From an uncultured Anaerotignum sp. (GTDB taxonomy: Bacteria > Bacillota > Clostridia > Lachnospirales > Anaerotignaceae), in NCBI RefSeq assembly GCF_934277605.1, contig NZ_CAKQVD010000018.1, positions 1 to 32,716 on the forward strand: 32,716 nt of DNA, written 5' to 3'. Under the pieces are notes generated by a model, which saw only the letters and a program-made list of their open reading frames with translations, ran no database searches and was not told the origin of the DNA. The stretch's first letter is position 1. Each line of letters starts with the position of its first letter. The position numbers were made by a program, and so were the translations under genes. Below are positions 14,880 to 22,200 of this stretch, piece by piece.

Positions 14880-14929
14880 TAGAGAAGTCAAAGGTAACGC
14901 CGTGGGGTTTTTTGCCCTGCGGCACTCTA
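14880..14929 (+). promoter_or_regulatory. strong hairpin between rpsD and rpoA
   Basis: GCCGTGGGG (14899-14907) pairs with CCCTGCGGC (14915-14923) over nine positions, two of them G-T, around a T-rich loop. TAGAG/CTCTA (14880-14884 with 14925-14929) closes it further out. A-rich DNA follows, so it is not an intrinsic terminator. It ends 12 bases before the rpoA ribosome binding site and could set the rpoA-to-ribosomal-protein ratio. Confidence 0.55.
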
Positions 14930-14954
14930 TCATAAAAAAGGGAGGTTTGAACGA

Positions 14955-15914
14955 GTGTTTGAATTTGAAAAACCTCGCATTGAAATTGCTGAAATGGCAC
15001 CCGATGGCACATACGGTAAGTTTGTTGTAGAACCCCTGGAAAGAGGCTATGGTACAACTCTGGGTAATTCCTTGAGAAGAATCCTGCTGTCCTCTCTGCC
15101 CGGCGCTGCAGTAAGCAATGTGAAAATTGATGGTGTACTTCATGAATTTAGCGTGATTCCCGGCGTAAAAGAAGACGTTACAGAAATCATTCTGAATTTG
15201 AAAGGTCTTGCGATCAAAAATACAAGCGAAGGCAACGAGCCTAAGATTGCCTACATTGACGTGGAGGGCGAAGGTGAAGTAAAGGGTTCCGATATCAAAT
15301 GCGACAGCGATATTGAAATTTTGAACCCCGAGCATCATATCGCAACACTTTCCGGCGGTGCGGCAAGCAAGCTGTATATGGAGATCACAATCAACAAGGG
15401 CCGCGGCTATGTTGGTGCAGACAAAAACAAAAAAGACGATCAGCCAATCGGTATGCTTCCGGTGGACAGTATTTTCACACCTGTTACAAGAGTAAACTTC
15501 TTGGTGGAGAATACCCGTGTCGGTCAGATTACTGACTATGACAAGCTGTCTCTGGAGGTTTGGACAAACGGAACAATCGCACCCGATGACGCTGTAAGTT
15601 TCGGCGCGAAGATCCTGAATGAACACCTGAACCTGTTCATTGATTTGTCTGATAACGCTAAGGATGCTTCCATTATGGTGGAAAAAGAAGAAGGTAAGAA
15701 GGAAAAGGTTCTGGAAATGAGCATTGAGGAGCTGGATCTTTCCGTACGTTCTTACAACTGCCTGAAACGTGCCGGCATTAACACGGTGGAGGACTTGGCA
15801 AACAAGACAGAGGACGAAATGATGAAGGTTAGAAACCTTGGACGCAAGTCCTTGGAGGAAGTATTGAATAAAATGGCGGAACTGGGTCTTTCCCTGAAGC
15901 CCAGTGACGAATAA
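14955..15914 (+). CDS. rpoA: DNA-directed RNA polymerase subunit alpha
   Basis: The alpha subunit dimerises to nucleate RNA polymerase assembly, and its C-terminal domain contacts promoter UP elements and activators. The 319-residue product starts with GTG, 10 bases after GGGAGG. The N-terminal domain shows FVVEPLERGYGTTLGNSLRRILLSSLPG (near 25-52); a charged linker follows near 235-250; the C-terminal helix-hairpin-helix domain has LDLSVRSYNCLKRAGINTVEDL and MMKVRNLGRKSLEEV. Length is normal. Confidence 0.98.
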   Translation: MFEFEKPRIEIAEMAPDGTYGKFVVEPLERGYGTTLGNSLRRILLSSLPGAAVSNVKIDGVLHEFSVIPGVKEDVTEIILNLKGLAIKNTSEGNEPKIAYIDVEGEGEVKGSDIKCDSDIEILNPEHHIATLSGGAASKLYMEITINKGRGYVGADKNKKDDQPIGMLPVDSIFTPVTRVNFLVENTRVGQITDYDKLSLEVWTNGTIAPDDAVSFGAKILNEHLNLFIDLSDNAKDASIMVEKEEGKKEKVLEMSIEELDLSVRSYNCLKRAGINTVEDLANKTEDEMMKVRNLGRKSLEEVLNKMAELGLSLKPSDE

Positions 15915-15939
15915 GCTTCGTCACAGTAACTATTATTTA

Positions 15940-15999
15940 CCGTTTGATTACGGCCTCACATAAGACCGAAGAGTAGTGAGGGCGGGCTCAGTCAGACGG
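15940..15999 (+). promoter_or_regulatory. nested two-stem element between rpoA and rplQ
   Basis: CCGTTTGA (15940-15947) pairs with TCAGACGG (15992-15999; one T-G pair) and encloses CCTCAC/GTGAGG (15954-15959 with 15976-15981). It ends about 10 bases before the rplQ ribosome binding site (GAGGAGG). There is no T-run. A translational or processing element for rplQ is possible. Confidence 0.5.
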
Positions 16000-16022
16000 G
16001 TATCCATGAGGAGGATTTAACC

Positions 16023-16565
16023 ATGCACGCATCCGGTTATAGAAAACTTGGCAAAACAACACCCCAGAGAAAAGCTCTGCTGAGAAACCAGGTAACAAAT
16101 CTGCTGTATCACGGCAAGATTAAAACAACAGAAACAAGAGCGAAGGAAGTTAAGAGAATCGCTGAAAAGCTGATCACACTGGCTGTGAAGGAAAAGGATA
16201 ACTTTGAAGAGGTTACAGTAGCAGCTAAGGTTGCAAAGAAAGATGCAAACGGCAAACGTGTGAAGGAAGTTGTAAACGGCAAGAAAGTAACTGTTTATGA
16301 CGAAGTTCAGAAAACAATCAAGAAGGATAAGCCTTCCAGATTGGTTGCAAGAAGAACCATTCTCTCTTACCTGTACCCCGTAACAGAGGTTCCTGCTGAC
16401 GGCAAGGCAGTAAGAAAGAACACAAAGAAGGTTGACATGGCTGCTAAGATGTTCGACGAAATTGCTCCCAAATATGCCGGCAGAAACGGCGGTTACACAA
16501 GAATTGTGAAGCTGGGCGCAAGAAAAGGCGACGGCGCTATGGAAGTTATTCTGGAACTGGTTTAA
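16023..16565 (+). CDS. rplQ: 50S ribosomal protein L17, with insertion
   Basis: L17 lies close to the exit tunnel. The start MHASGYRKLGKTTPQRKALLRN and the end GGYTRIVKLGARKGDGAMEVILELV are standard, but the protein has 180 residues where Bacillus has 120. Extra sequence lies mainly at about 58-105 (VTVAAKVAKKDANGKRVKE and a KKVTVYDEVQKTIKKDKP stretch) and at about 121-137. It is lysine-rich and probably solvent-exposed or rRNA-contacting. GAGGAGG precedes the ATG. The reading frame is intact, so this is an insertion and not a sequencing error. A terminator follows. Confidence 0.97.
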   Translation: MHASGYRKLGKTTPQRKALLRNQVTNLLYHGKIKTTETRAKEVKRIAEKLITLAVKEKDNFEEVTVAAKVAKKDANGKRVKEVVNGKKVTVYDEVQKTIKKDKPSRLVARRTILSYLYPVTEVPADGKAVRKNTKKVDMAAKMFDEIAPKYAGRNGGYTRIVKLGARKGDGAMEVILELV

Positions 16566-16589
16566 TTTTAAACGATTCCGAAAAAAATC

Positions 16590-16620
16590 AGAGACTTGCT
16601 AATATGCGAGTCTCTTTTTT
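16590..16620 (+). terminator. intrinsic terminator after rplQ
   Basis: AGAGACTTGC (16590-16599) pairs with GCGAGTCTCT (16606-16615; one T-G pair), loop TAATAT, followed by six T (16615-16620). It ends the ribosomal supercluster. Confidence 0.93.
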
Positions 16621-16691
16621 ATTTTGAGGAAAAAATCAGAGAATTGCAGGGGTACAATTTTTGAGAATCGTGCCGAATTGGTGGGATTCTA

Positions 16692-16720
16692 TTGACTTTT
16701 AGCTGAAAAAACCGTATCAT
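16692..16720 (+). promoter_or_regulatory. promoter of the ecf operon
   Basis: TTGACT (16692-16697) and TATCAT (16715-16720) are 17 bases apart. An inverted repeat AGAATC/GATTCT (16664-16669 and 16685-16690) lies just upstream of the -35 box; whether it binds a regulator is unknown. Confidence 0.7.
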
Positions 16721-16772
16721 AGCCATAGCTGTGAGCATTTGTGCCATAGACTTTATGAGGCGAGGATTCGCT

Positions 16773-17648
16773 ATGGAAATAGGTGAAAATATGAAAATGG
16801 TGAAGGCGGAAGGTCTGACCTACGAATATACAAAAATCATGGAAACAGACCATGGCACAGAGGAGCATAGGGTTTCGGCGTTGAAAAACGTGAATATTGA
16901 GATTGAAAAAGGGGAATTTGTTGTGGTGCTGGGGCATAACGGCTCCGGTAAGTCCACGCTTGCAAAGCACATCAATGCACTGCTGCAGCCCACAGGTGGC
17001 ACCTTATGGGTGAAGGGGATGAACACGCAGGAGGAAGGTCTTGTGTGGGAGATTCGCCAGACGGCAGGCATGGTGTTCCAGAACCCCGATAACCAGTTGG
17101 TTGCGACTGTGGTGGAGGAGGACATTGCCTTCGGCCCTGAGAATATGGGGGTGCCGGCTGCGGAAATCCGTATGCGTGTGGATGAGGCCCTGGATGCGGT
17201 GCGCATGAGGGAATTTGCAACGTATACACCTTCCAAGCTTTCCGGCGGGCAAAAGCAGAGAATTGCCATTGCAGGCGTTTTAGCCATGAAGCCTGATTGT
17301 ATCGTTTTGGACGAGCCTACGGCAATGCTTGACCCGATTGGGCGCAGAGATGTGATGGAAACCATTGAGCGCTTGAACAAGGAGGAGGGCATTACGATTA
17401 TACTGATTACGCACTACATGGATGAGGCGGTGCGTGGCGACAGAGTTTATGTGATTGATGACGGCGACCTTGTGATGCAGGGGACACCGAGAGAAATTTT
17501 CGTGCAGGTGGACAAGCTGAAGGAATACGGCTTGGATGTTCCGCAGGTGACAGAGGTTACTTATCTGCTGCGAAAAGAGGGAATCGACCTGCCCGCAGAT
17601 ATTTTAACGGTCGAAGAAATGGTAGGTGCATTATGTCAATACAATTAA
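16773..17648 (+). CDS. ecfA1: ECF transporter ATPase EcfA1
   Basis: One of the two ATPases that energise energy-coupling-factor vitamin and metal importers. The 291-residue product has Walker A GHNGSGKST (54-62), Q-loop FQNPDNQ, signature LSGGQ (156-160), Walker B with D180-E181 and the switch histidine in THYMDE. The ATG at 16773 lies 6 bases after GAGGA; two later in-frame ATGs are possible. It overlaps ecfA2 by 16 bases, and no substrate-binding S component is nearby. That fits a shared (group II) module serving S components encoded elsewhere. Confidence 0.94.
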   Translation: MEIGENMKMVKAEGLTYEYTKIMETDHGTEEHRVSALKNVNIEIEKGEFVVVLGHNGSGKSTLAKHINALLQPTGGTLWVKGMNTQEEGLVWEIRQTAGMVFQNPDNQLVATVVEEDIAFGPENMGVPAAEIRMRVDEALDAVRMREFATYTPSKLSGGQKQRIAIAGVLAMKPDCIVLDEPTAMLDPIGRRDVMETIERLNKEEGITIILITHYMDEAVRGDRVYVIDDGDLVMQGTPREIFVQVDKLKEYGLDVPQVTEVTYLLRKEGIDLPADILTVEEMVGALCQYN

Positions 17649-18490
17649 ATCATTTGACACACGTTTACAACGAGGGCACTACCTTTGAGAAAGTGGCACT
17701 GAACGATGTGACGATTGAGATTCGGACAGGCGAATTTATCGGCTTAATCGGGCATACCGGCTCGGGAAAATCCACCTTGATTCAGCATTTGAACGGCATT
17801 ATTTCGCCTTCTGCGGGGGAGATTTTGCTGGACGGCGAAAATATCCACAAGGATAAGACAAAGCTGAAGGAGGTACGCAGACGGATTGGGTTGGCGTTTC
17901 AGTACCCGGAGTATCAGCTTTTTGAAATGACGGTATACAAGGATGTTGCGTTTGGACCGACCAATTTGGGCTGGTCTACGGAGCAGATTCACGAAAGCGT
18001 GGTTGCGGCATTGGATATTGTCGGCATCAGCGCAGAGCTTTACGAAAAATCCCCGTTTGAGCTTTCGGGTGGACAGAAGCGCCGTGTGGCGATTGCGGGC
18101 GTTTTGGCAATGAACCCTGAGGTGCTGATTTTGGACGAGCCGACGGCGGGATTGGACCCCAAGGGCAGAGATGAAATTTTGGCTGCCATCCATAAGCTGC
18201 ATGAGGAAAGAGGCATTACGGTTATACTGGTTAGCCACAGCATGGAGGACGTTGCGAAGCTGGCAGACCGCATTATTGTGATGCACAAGGGACAGGTTGC
18301 CATGACCGGCACGCCGAGAGAAATTTTCTCTCATCCGATGGAGCTGGAGCAGATGGGACTGGCGGCGCCGCAGGTGAGCTATGTTTTTGCACAGCTGAAG
18401 GAAAAGGGCTATGATGTGCCGACGGATATTTATACGATAGAGGAGGCAAGGGATGCCTTGTTGAAATTGGTAAAGCAGGTGAAGAAATGA
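17633..18490 (+). CDS. ecfA2: ECF transporter ATPase EcfA2
   Basis: The second ATPase of the ECF module, 285 residues. Walker A GHTGSGKST occupies 40-48; then FQYPEYQLFE (Q-loop), LSGGQKRR signature, LILDEPTAGLDP Walker B and SHSMED switch follow. FQYPEYQLFE and the ELYEKSPFELSGGQKRR segment are typical for the A2 type. It starts inside the end of ecfA1 and overlaps ecfT by four bases (ATGA), so the three proteins are probably made in fixed proportion. Confidence 0.94.
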   Translation: MSIQLNHLTHVYNEGTTFEKVALNDVTIEIRTGEFIGLIGHTGSGKSTLIQHLNGIISPSAGEILLDGENIHKDKTKLKEVRRRIGLAFQYPEYQLFEMTVYKDVAFGPTNLGWSTEQIHESVVAALDIVGISAELYEKSPFELSGGQKRRVAIAGVLAMNPEVLILDEPTAGLDPKGRDEILAAIHKLHEERGITVILVSHSMEDVAKLADRIIVMHKGQVAMTGTPREIFSHPMELEQMGLAAPQVSYVFAQLKEKGYDVPTDIYTIEEARDALLKLVKQVKK

Positions 18491-19311
18491 TTAGAGATAT
18501 TACAATCGGTCAATATTATCCTGCGGAATCCTCCGTTCACAGAATGGACGCAAGGCTGAAATTGATCATTACCTTTGTTTTTATTGTGACCTTGTTTTTG
18601 GTAAATACCTTTGTGGGCTATGTTTTTGTGATTGCCTGCATGGGACTGATGATAAAGGCCTCCAAGGTGCCGTTTAAGTTTATGACACGAGGGCTGAAGA
18701 GTATTATCATTATTATACTCTTTACGGTGATTATCAACCTATTTATGACACAGGGCGAGCATGTGCTGCTGCGTGTCGGCTTTTTGAAGGTAACGATGGA
18801 GGGCGTGCTTTTGGCAATCAAAATGTGCGTGCGTCTGGTGCTGTTGATTGTCGGCTCTTCCTTGCTGACATTGACAACAACGCCCATTCAGCTCACAGAT
18901 GCGATTGAATATATTTTGAAGCCCTTTAAGAAAATCGGTGTGCCTGCACATGAAATTGCGATGATGATGACGATTGCACTGCGTTTTATCCCGACATTGC
19001 TGGATGAAACGGATAAAATTATGAAGGCACAGCAGGCGAGAGGTGCCGATTTTGATACGGGGAACTTGATTCAGAAGGCAAAGTCTCTGATTCCCATTTT
19101 GGTGCCGTTGTTTATTTCTGCTTTCCGCAGAGCCGAGGAGCTTGCGATGGCGATGGAGGCCAGATGCTACCATGGCGACGAGCATCGCACAAGAATGAAC
19201 GTGATGACGATGAAAAGCAGCGATTATCGTGCGGCAGTGATGACTGCGGTTTATGCAGTGGTGATTATCGGGCTGCGGTTTGCGGCGAAGGCTGTACCAT
19301 TTATTTTTTAA
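18487..19311 (+). CDS. ecfT: ECF transporter transmembrane protein EcfT
   Basis: EcfT is the integral membrane scaffold that couples the EcfA ATPases to the S component. The 274-residue product has several hydrophobic segments in its first half (for example 26-50 and 72-85), then a cytoplasmic coupling domain with the two Ala-Arg motifs: QQARGADFDTGN near 180 and AMEARCYHG near 222. A last hydrophobic segment is at 248-270. A terminator follows directly. Confidence 0.93.
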   Translation: MIRDITIGQYYPAESSVHRMDARLKLIITFVFIVTLFLVNTFVGYVFVIACMGLMIKASKVPFKFMTRGLKSIIIIILFTVIINLFMTQGEHVLLRVGFLKVTMEGVLLAIKMCVRLVLLIVGSSLLTLTTTPIQLTDAIEYILKPFKKIGVPAHEIAMMMTIALRFIPTLLDETDKIMKAQQARGADFDTGNLIQKAKSLIPILVPLFISAFRRAEELAMAMEARCYHGDEHRTRMNVMTMKSSDYRAAVMTAVYAVVIIGLRFAAKAVPFIF

Positions 19312-19317
19312 GGAAGA

Positions 19318-19345
19318 AACACTCTCCAATCGGAGGGTGTTTTTT
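19318..19345 (+). terminator. intrinsic terminator after ecfT
   Basis: AACACTCTCC (19318-19327) pairs with GGAGGGTGTT (19332-19341; one T-G pair), loop AATC, and six T follow (19340-19345). No clear promoter lies between it and the next gene, so read-through may supply DUF554 and truA. Confidence 0.85.
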
Positions 19346-19375
19346 CAAAAAAATACAAAAGAAAAGGGGGAAAGC

Positions 19376-20098
19376 ATGATTGGTTTGGGAACACTTATCA
19401 ATGTTGGCGCAATTATCATTGGTGGCCTGCTGGGGCTGTTTCTGGGACGAAGCGTGAAGGTGCGCTATCAGGATATCCTTATGATTGCTGTTGGGATTTG
19501 TGTGCTGATGCTTGGCATTGGCGGCACAATGGAGCAGATGCTTTCGATTACGGATGGAGGGCTTGCCAGCGGCGGCTCTATGATGCTGATTATTACCATG
19601 GCGGTTGGTGCTTTGGCAGGCGAATGGATGAATATTGAGAAAAAGATGGAGCAGCTCGGTGTCTGGCTGAAAAAGAAAACCGGCAGCAACGGGGATAATG
19701 CCTTTGTGGATGCCTTTGTAACGACATCGCTGACGGTCTGCATCGGCGCAATGGCAGTGGTCGGGGCGATTCAGGACGGGATTTACGGCGATTACAGTAT
19801 TCTGGCGGCAAAGGCAATCCTAGATTTGATTTTTGTATTTATCATGACGGCTTCGATGGGAAAGGGGTGCATCCTTTCTGTGATTCCTGTCGGGATTTTT
19901 CAGGGACTGGTGACGCTTCTGGCAAGGCTGATTGAGCCCTTTATGACAGAGGCGGCATTGTCGAATCTTTCCTTTGTCGGCTCAGTGCTGCTGTTCTGTG
20001 TCGGAGTAAACATGGTCTGGGGCAAAAAGGTGAAGGTAGCGAATTTGCTGCCAGCGATTCTGTTTGCGGTGCTGTGGAGCTTTGCGCCTTGGGCATAA
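19376..20098 (+). CDS. DUF554 family membrane protein
   Basis: A 240-residue integral membrane protein that starts MIGLGTLINVGAIIIGGLLGLFLGR, the typical opening of the DUF554 (YdfK/YqgA) family, and contains about seven hydrophobic segments. Conserved-looking loops include the GGLASGGSMMLI and SLTVCIGAMAVVGAIQDG stretches. Function is unknown; a transport role has been suggested for the family only by its topology. AAAAGGGGG precedes the ATG. The in-frame extension upstream runs through the ecfT terminator and is not used. truA follows after 17 bases. Confidence 0.85.
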   Translation: MIGLGTLINVGAIIIGGLLGLFLGRSVKVRYQDILMIAVGICVLMLGIGGTMEQMLSITDGGLASGGSMMLIITMAVGALAGEWMNIEKKMEQLGVWLKKKTGSNGDNAFVDAFVTTSLTVCIGAMAVVGAIQDGIYGDYSILAAKAILDLIFVFIMTASMGKGCILSVIPVGIFQGLVTLLARLIEPFMTEAALSNLSFVGSVLLFCVGVNMVWGKKVKVANLLPAILFAVLWSFAPWA

Positions 20099-20115
20099 AA
20101 AGGAGAATAGGATTG

Positions 20116-20877
20116 ATGAAACGGATTTTATTGACAATCGCATACGATGGTACGCAATATTCCGGCTGGCAAAAGCAGAAGGACGAGGCGGTGCTGACTG
20201 TGGAGGGCGAGCTGACGAAGGCCTTGCGGCAGCTTTTTCGCAGCCCGACGTTAGCGTGCATTGGGGCAAGCAGAACGGATGCCGGCGTGCATGCCTTGGG
20301 ACAGCGTGCGGTGATTGATGTGGAGGCTACGATTCCGGCGGAGAAAATCCCTTTGGCGATTCGCTCCTTTTTGCCTGCGGACATTGTGGTGACGAGGGCG
20401 GAGGAGGTTGCCGCAGACTTTCATCCCCGCTTTGACTGCGTGAAAAAGACATACGAATACCGTTTTTGGAACGCCCCTGTTAAGAATCCGAAGGAGAGGC
20501 TCTATTCCGCTTATGTGCAAAAGCCGCTGGATATTGAGAAAATGAACGAGGCGGCGAGCGCCTTTCTCGGCACGCATGATTTTGCTGCCTTTTGTGCGGC
20601 GGGCGCACAGGTTTCCACAACGGTGCGGACGATTTTTGACTGCCATGTGGAAAAGGAGGGGGAATGTGTGCGGGTGCTTGTGACGGGGGATGGCTTCCTT
20701 TACAACATGGTGCGGATTTTGGCAGGAACGCTGTTGGCAGTCGGCATGGGAAGACTGCCGGCAGAGGCGGTGGCAGGGATTATTGCCGGAAAAGACCGCA
20801 GAGCCGCAGGACAGACCGCAGAGCCGCAGGGCTTGACACTGCTGGAGATTTTTTATGAGCGGGCGGCGGGAAATTGA
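20116..20877 (+). CDS. truA: tRNA pseudouridine synthase A
   Basis: TruA isomerises uridines 38-40 in the tRNA anticodon stem. The 253-residue product opens MKRILLTIAYDGTQYSGWQKQ, has the catalytic segment GASRTDAGVHALGQ with D55, and ends with the family's VRILAGTLLAVGMGRL and AGQTAEPQGLTLLEIFYE. AGGAGA lies 9 bases before ATG. A 20-bp tandem repeat (20793-20832) near the end leaves the conserved C-terminus intact. truA next to rplM-rpsI is a common Firmicute arrangement. Confidence 0.96.
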   Translation: MKRILLTIAYDGTQYSGWQKQKDEAVLTVEGELTKALRQLFRSPTLACIGASRTDAGVHALGQRAVIDVEATIPAEKIPLAIRSFLPADIVVTRAEEVAADFHPRFDCVKKTYEYRFWNAPVKNPKERLYSAYVQKPLDIEKMNEAASAFLGTHDFAAFCAAGAQVSTTVRTIFDCHVEKEGECVRVLVTGDGFLYNMVRILAGTLLAVGMGRLPAEAVAGIIAGKDRRAAGQTAEPQGLTLLEIFYERAAGN

Positions 20878-20896
20878 TATTTTAGTGAAAAAATGC

Positions 20897-20925
20897 TTGA
20901 CAGGAAGTGTATACAAGATTATAAT
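20897..20925 (+). promoter_or_regulatory. consensus promoter of rplM-rpsI
   Basis: TTGACA (20897-20902) and TATAAT (20920-20925) are both perfect and 17 bases apart. The start would be near 20932, leaving a leader of about 168 nt. Confidence 0.93.
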
Positions 20926-20988
20926 ATAAGGGCTGTTAATGTGATTTTAAGGCTGAAAACAGCTTTAAATATATGTTTCTCAAGGTGG

Positions 20989-21068
20989 GACCCAATAAGT
21001 TATGCGGACAGCTCCGCATAATGGAGATCGACTGCATCGTTCCTGCGGTGCGGCGAAGTCAACGGGTC
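20989..21068 (+). ncRNA. L13-type ribosomal protein leader
   Basis: A closing stem GACCC/GGGTC (20989-20993 with 21064-21068) encloses two hairpins. The first is a perfect 9-bp stem (21000-21008 with 21013-21021, loop CAGC). The second is GACT/AGTC (21030-21033 with 21057-21060) holding GCATCG/CGGTGC. Position and general shape agree with the L13 leader known upstream of rplM in Firmicutes, where the product represses its own operon. The assignment is by layout; a covariance-model search was not possible. Confidence 0.65.
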
Positions 21069-21099
21069 AAACAAAATAATATGACAGGAGGTAAAAACC

Positions 21100-21537
21100 A
21101 TGAGAACTACTTACATCGCTAAAGAAGCGGACATCGTTAAAAAGTGGTACGTGATTGACGCTGAAGGCGTAACACTGGGCCGTCTGGCTTCCGAAGTTGC
21201 ATCTATTCTGAGAGGGAAAAACAAGCCTCAGTATGCACCCAATGTTGACATGGGCGACTATGTTATCATTGTGAATGCAGAAAAAGTTGCTGTTACAGGC
21301 AAAAAGCTGGAACAGAAAATGTACCGTCATCACTCCGGTTGGACAGGCGGTCTGAAAGAAACAAGACTGGACAAAATGCTGGAAACACACCCCGAAAGAG
21401 TTATCGAGCACGCTGTAAAAGGTATGCTTCCTAAAAACGCTCTGGGCAGAAGAATGTTCGGCAAGCTGCACGTTTATGCAGGCGCAGAACACCCTCACGC
21501 AGCACAGAAACCCGAAACACTGGAATTTAAATTCTAA
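21100..21537 (+). CDS. rplM: 50S ribosomal protein L13
   Basis: L13 is an early assembly protein of the large subunit and the likely autoregulator of this two-gene operon. The 145 residues include KWYVIDAEGVTLGRLASEVASILRGK, VIIVNAEKVAVTGKKLEQKMYRHHSG and AVKGMLPKNALGRRMFGKLHVY, all typical. AGGAGG is 9 bases before ATG; rpsI follows after 18 bases. Confidence 0.98.
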   Translation: MRTTYIAKEADIVKKWYVIDAEGVTLGRLASEVASILRGKNKPQYAPNVDMGDYVIIVNAEKVAVTGKKLEQKMYRHHSGWTGGLKETRLDKMLETHPERVIEHAVKGMLPKNALGRRMFGKLHVYAGAEHPHAAQKPETLEFKF

Positions 21538-21555
21538 TCGAAGGAGGAAAGCATA

Positions 21556-21948
21556 ATGGCAGCAGCTAGATATTACGGCACAGGCAGAAGAAAATCTTCC
21601 GTAGCTCGAGTATACCTGGTACCCGGCAACGGTAAAATTACAATCAACAAAAGAGACATCGACGAATATTTCGGTCTGGAAACACTGAAACTGATCGTTC
21701 GTCAGCCTCTGGAATTGACAGAAACAGGCGCAAAATTTGATGTTATGGTAAATGTTTGCGGCGGCGGCTTCACAGGCCAGGCAGGCGCAATCAGACACGG
21801 CATCTCCAGAGCATTGCTTCAGGCAGACGCTGATTACAGACCTTCTCTGAAAAAAGCAGGCTTCCTGACAAGAGACCCTCGTATGAAAGAAAGAAAGAAG
21901 CCAGGTCTCAAAGCAGCAAGACGTGCACCTCAGTTCTCCAAGAGATAA
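21556..21948 (+). CDS. rpsI: 30S ribosomal protein S9
   Basis: S9 has a C-terminal tail that reaches the P-site tRNA anticodon loop. The 130-residue product starts with YYGTGRRKSSVARVYLVPG, contains GGGFTGQAGAIRHGISRALL (near 72-92) and ends in the expected basic LTRDPRMKERKKPGLKAARR and FSKR tail with its terminal Lys-Arg. AAGGAGG precedes the ATG. A strong terminator follows. Confidence 0.98.
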   Translation: MAAARYYGTGRRKSSVARVYLVPGNGKITINKRDIDEYFGLETLKLIVRQPLELTETGAKFDVMVNVCGGGFTGQAGAIRHGISRALLQADADYRPSLKKAGFLTRDPRMKERKKPGLKAARRAPQFSKR

Positions 21949-21974
21949 TTGGGTGTATCCGAAGGAATTTACAG

Positions 21975-22010
21975 AAATCCTCAAAACCATGTGTTTTGGG
22001 GATTTTTTTT
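21975..22010 (+). terminator. intrinsic terminator after rpsI
   Basis: A 13-bp stem (21975-21987 with 21993-22005, one T-G pair) with a five-base loop is followed by a run of eight T ending at 22010. Confidence 0.95.
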
Positions 22011-22098
22011 ATGGAAATGGGTGGAAAAGGATGGCAGGGCTTGGGAGAAGGAATTTGTAAAAAAATAGAAGGAAAGCATACAAATACGGTCAAATATA

Positions 22099-22141
22099 TT
22101 GACGGAGAAATAAAAATGCGTTAAATTACTTATGTAAAGTA
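22099..22141 (+). promoter_or_regulatory. candidate promoter and operator of the MMPL operon
   Basis: TTGACG (22099-22104) and TAAATT (22122-22127) are 17 bases apart. An inverted repeat TACTT-ATGTA-AAGTA (22127-22141) sits over the expected start point, where a repressor would block transcription. The half-sites are only five bases, so the operator is tentative. Confidence 0.5.
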
Positions 22142-22200
22142 TCGGATTGCAGAAATGCAGGCACTTTCTCAAAGATTTCGATAAATTCGGAGGGATTTAT

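Noticed and set aside
16664..16690. Inverted repeat as an operator of the ecf promoter
   Set aside because: Six-base halves 15 apart occur easily by chance in this A/T-rich gap; mentioned with the promoter only.
20793..20832. 20-bp tandem repeat near the end of truA
   Set aside because: It looks like a recent duplication with a frame shift, but the conserved TruA C-terminus is fully intact across it, so it is probably coincidence of codons.
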